Assembly: GCA_029882955.1 (NCBI GenBank)
Contig: JAOUJX010000182.1
Location: 1 to 7,909, forward strand
DNA from: Gammaproteobacteria bacterium
GTDB lineage: Bacteria; Pseudomonadota; Gammaproteobacteria; GCA-001735895
Direction of reading: 5' to 3'
DNA: 7,909 nucleotides
Each line of letters opens with the position of its first letter. Positions within the stretch are counted from its first letter, which is position 1. The notes beneath the pieces are model-generated. The model was not told where the DNA came from and did no database searches. It saw only the letters and a program-made list of their open reading frames with translations. This document shows positions 6,179 to 7,909 of the stretch, in pieces. The position numbers and the translations under genes are program-made.

Positions 6179-6921
6179 AAAATGAGGTGAATACCTATCA
6201 GCGTCATTAGATAAATAAAGCTTTGTTGTAACAATTTGTCATTGATTCGCTGTGAGATACGTGGGCCGATTTGTCCGCCAATTAGTGTACCTATGGCACC
6301 CAGCACAATTATTTTCACATGCACCGTTTCATTAAGATAAAAGTGTACCGCGGAGGCGACCAGCGCAAGCATAAACATCATGGCGATTGATGTGCCTATT
6401 GCTTGAGGCATTTCCATTTTTAACTTAGTACGCAGGGCAGGAATAAGCCACTCACTAATACCAAGCGACAGAAATCCCATAATAAATCCAAAAGTGAATG
6501 GAATTGGGGCTACGTTGCGAATTTCACTGGCGTTATAACTGCTTTTCGTATTCTGATCGCTATCCTGATTACTGGCCACAAAAAGTATTGCCAGTGTCAT
6601 AGCCATAATTCCCAAAGCCATCTGCACGGCCTGCTGAGGTAGGTTAATTGTTATAAAGCTTCCAATGATAATGCCGGGCAGGGCGATGAGGAAAAAAATC
6701 ACTGACAATTTTTTCTTTACCAGCCCCGCTCTGGAGTAAGCGAGGGTACCGCTACCTAAGCCAGCGACCTGGATAAACAATGAGGTTGAAATTGCTTCGG
6801 CAGGAGATAGTTTGTAGACAAGAATTAATAATGGCGTCCACAGAATGCCTCCGCCGATACCAATCGCCATCGCTGCTGACGCGATAATAGTGCCAAATAG
6901 AATCAGGGCGACTTCAAGCAT
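6166..6921 (-). CDS. TauE/SafE (TSUP) family membrane permease, putative sulfite/organosulfonate exporter
   Basis: A 251-residue protein, almost wholly hydrophobic, with about eight membrane segments in two halves joined by a polar loop (about 117-138). This is the TSUP (TauE/SafE) layout; members carry sulfite, sulfoacetate, sulfolactate, thiosulfate or other small anions across the inner membrane. The first half has the family motif GIGGGILWTP (21-30), followed by AEAISTSLF. The second half has the matching AIGTSI element, but its glycine-rich motif is altered to GFLSLGISEWLIP (149-161), placing a glutamate in or near the membrane. The ATG overlaps the HAMP gene's TGA by 8 bases (ATGCTTGA) and no strong ribosome site precedes it, so translation is probably coupled. 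Standing opposite a NitT transporter, it suggests uptake of a sulfonate and export of a sulfur anion, but this is inference. Confidence 0.88.
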   Translation of the reverse strand: MLEVALILFGTIIASAAMAIGIGGGILWTPLLILVYKLSPAEAISTSLFIQVAGLGSGTLAYSRAGLVKKKLSVIFFLIALPGIIIGSFITINLPQQAVQMALGIMAMTLAILFVASNQDSDQNTKSSYNASEIRNVAPIPFTFGFIMGFLSLGISEWLIPALRTKLKMEMPQAIGTSIAMMFMLALVASAVHFYLNETVHVKIIVLGAIGTLIGGQIGPRISQRINDKLLQQSFIYLMTLIGIHLIFQAI

Positions 6922-7465
6922 TGGTTATATCAGTATCAAGTAGTTTGAAAGAGTTTACAAAGCTTTTTATTGATAACAGGTTGTTCTCTATAGAGTTTAT
7001 GGTGGTAGCTATTTCAGGATTGTCAGCAACGAGTCCCTGAAGATGCTTTAAGTTAACCAGGGTTTCATTGGCCGTAGCAGAGGTAAAGGAGGCAACTTCA
7101 TGCAGATTATTGGCAAGTTCATTAATGGCTAAACCGACTTCTCCAATTTCATCATGATTATCGATAACTACGCTTTGAGTCAAATCGCCTTCGTTAATAT
7201 GCCGGGCAACTATAGCCATTTTGCATAATGGTGAGGTGATGTTCTTGATAAACATGGTCAATACAATGGCGACTACGATCGAAAGAACCGCAAACATAAT
7301 GAGAATTTTATTACGAAGATTATCCAGCGGTTGAGTTGTGCTGTAGTCAATTTGTTGTCCTTGTTTACTACCCAGTTCAAAATAAAACTCGATACCAATC
7401 AGTATGGTGGCAAAGGCAATAAGGAGGAAATAGTTCAGCAGACGGAATTCTAGCTTGGAATTCAT
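6914..7465 (-). CDS. Small two-helix membrane protein with HAMP domain and no output domain
   Basis: A 183-residue protein laid out like a chemoreceptor that stops after HAMP. TM1 spans about 9-29. A short periplasmic loop of about 24 residues (30-53) is too small for a usual ligand-binding domain. TM2 spans about 54-73. A HAMP domain (about 74-122) follows, with the N-terminal proline P79 and the later DEIGEVGLAINEL element. The last 60 residues look helical but show neither the MCP hairpin tip nor a kinase or cyclase domain. HAMP domains relay helix movement between membrane and output modules, so it may signal to a partner by hetero-oligomerising, for example with receptors served by the CheA at the left of the window. 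The ATG at 7465 is chosen because AGGAAG sits seven bases upstream; an in-frame TTG at 7483 would add six residues. It lies 50 bases after the LysM gene and overlaps the TSUP start. Domain call firm, role unknown. Confidence 0.83.
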   Translation of the reverse strand: MNSKLEFRLLNYFLLIAFATILIGIEFYFELGSKQGQQIDYSTTQPLDNLRNKILIMFAVLSIVVAIVLTMFIKNITSPLCKMAIVARHINEGDLTQSVVIDNHDEIGEVGLAINELANNLHEVASFTSATANETLVNLKHLQGLVADNPEIATTINSIENNLLSIKSFVNSFKLLDTDITNA

Positions 7466-7472
7466 AAATTTG

Positions 7473-7478
7473 CTTCCT
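7473..7478 (-). promoter_or_regulatory. Ribosome binding site of the HAMP protein gene
   Basis: AGGAAG on the - strand, seven bases before the ATG at 7465-7463. It is a near-consensus site and rules in this start over the upstream TTG at 7483. Confidence 0.75.
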
Positions 7479-7515
7479 GGCAATGGTTATAGAATATTCG
7501 GAAAAAGAATTGATC

Positions 7516-7909
7516 CTATCTTGAAATTTTAATTATACGGATTTTATTGCCGGGATAGATACGATCTGGATTCATTATTTTATTTTGTTCCGCCAGTTCA
7601 GTATATTTATAGGGATTATTGACAAAACGCTCTGCGATGGCCCAGAAAGTATCTCCTTTCACCACTGTATAAATGATAGTTTCACTCTTTAGTGGTTTTG
7701 GAGTGATGACGCTGAGTTCATTATTGTTTTCAACAGGTTGAATGTCTTCTATGGGTAGAATGAGAGTGGGGAGATCACTTTCAGGGAGGGTCTCTATGAA
7801 TGCCGCCAGATTATCGGTATTAGTATCGATTTTGTAGTGGTCAATATTATCACTCGGTGAAATAGTGGTGTTTTGTGCTGTGGTTTGGTATGCATCAACA
7901 GGCAATGTA
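7516..7909 (-). CDS. LysM domain protein, C-terminal part (5' end cut by window edge)
   Basis: The last about 130 residues of a protein whose frame stays open to the right edge of the window. The only nearby start is a TTG at 7905, which has no visible support, so the true start probably lies outside. The visible N-terminal stretch (about 75 residues) is acidic and rich in Asn, Asp, Thr and Pro, like a flexible linker. The final 50 residues form one LysM module: YTVVKGDTFWAIAERF, then YKYTELAEQNKI, then the closing RIYPGNKIRI. LysM modules bind N-acetylglucosamine in peptidoglycan, so an envelope location is likely. The module is at the extreme C-terminus; what precedes the linker cannot be seen. 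It is first in the visible - strand run, 50 bases before the HAMP gene. Confidence 0.82.
   Translation of the reverse strand, partial: TLPVDAYQTTAQNTTISPSDNIDHYKIDTNTDNLAAFIETLPESDLPTLILPIEDIQPVENNNELSVITPKPLKSETIIYTVVKGDTFWAIAERFVNNPYKYTELAEQNKIMNPDRIYPGNKIRIIKISR

Overview
The window holds eight genes and almost no non-coding sequence. Five, probably six, are complete; one is cut at the left edge (cheA) and one at the right edge (a LysM protein). Base composition is moderately AT-leaning. The CheA/CheB style and the NrtABC/TauABC-type transporter suggest a motile or surface-sensing proteobacterium. I lean towards a gammaproteobacterium, but nothing here fixes the taxon; there is no rRNA, tRNA or mobile element.

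Left part (1-3445, + strand) is the tail of a chemosensory gene cluster. It has the catalytic and CheW-like end of a CheA kinase, then a CheB-shaped response regulator whose three methylesterase catalytic positions all appear substituted, then a ParA-type ATPase with an MJ0042-type zinc finger fused to its N-terminus. Middle part (3453-6132, + strand) is a complete ABC importer of the nitrate/sulfonate/bicarbonate (NitT) family: permease, ATPase, and a substrate-binding protein held by an N-terminal membrane segment. The parA-permease and ATPase-binding protein junctions are a few bases or overlapping, so chemosensory and transport genes look like one transcription unit.

Right part (6166-7909, - strand) converges on the first block. 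Read from the right edge it encodes a LysM-domain protein, a small two-helix membrane protein with a HAMP domain but no output module, and a TauE/SafE (TSUP) anion permease. The HAMP and TSUP genes overlap by 8 bases.

Working hypothesis (inference): the importer or its tethered binding protein, the headless HAMP protein and the chemosensory kinase form one sensing and uptake module for a small anion such as nitrate, bicarbonate, a sulfonate or sulfite. The CheB-like protein would be a phosphorylation-switched binding protein rather than an esterase. The strongest leads are the degenerate CheB, the zinc finger-ParA fusion, and the continuity of the che and ABC genes.
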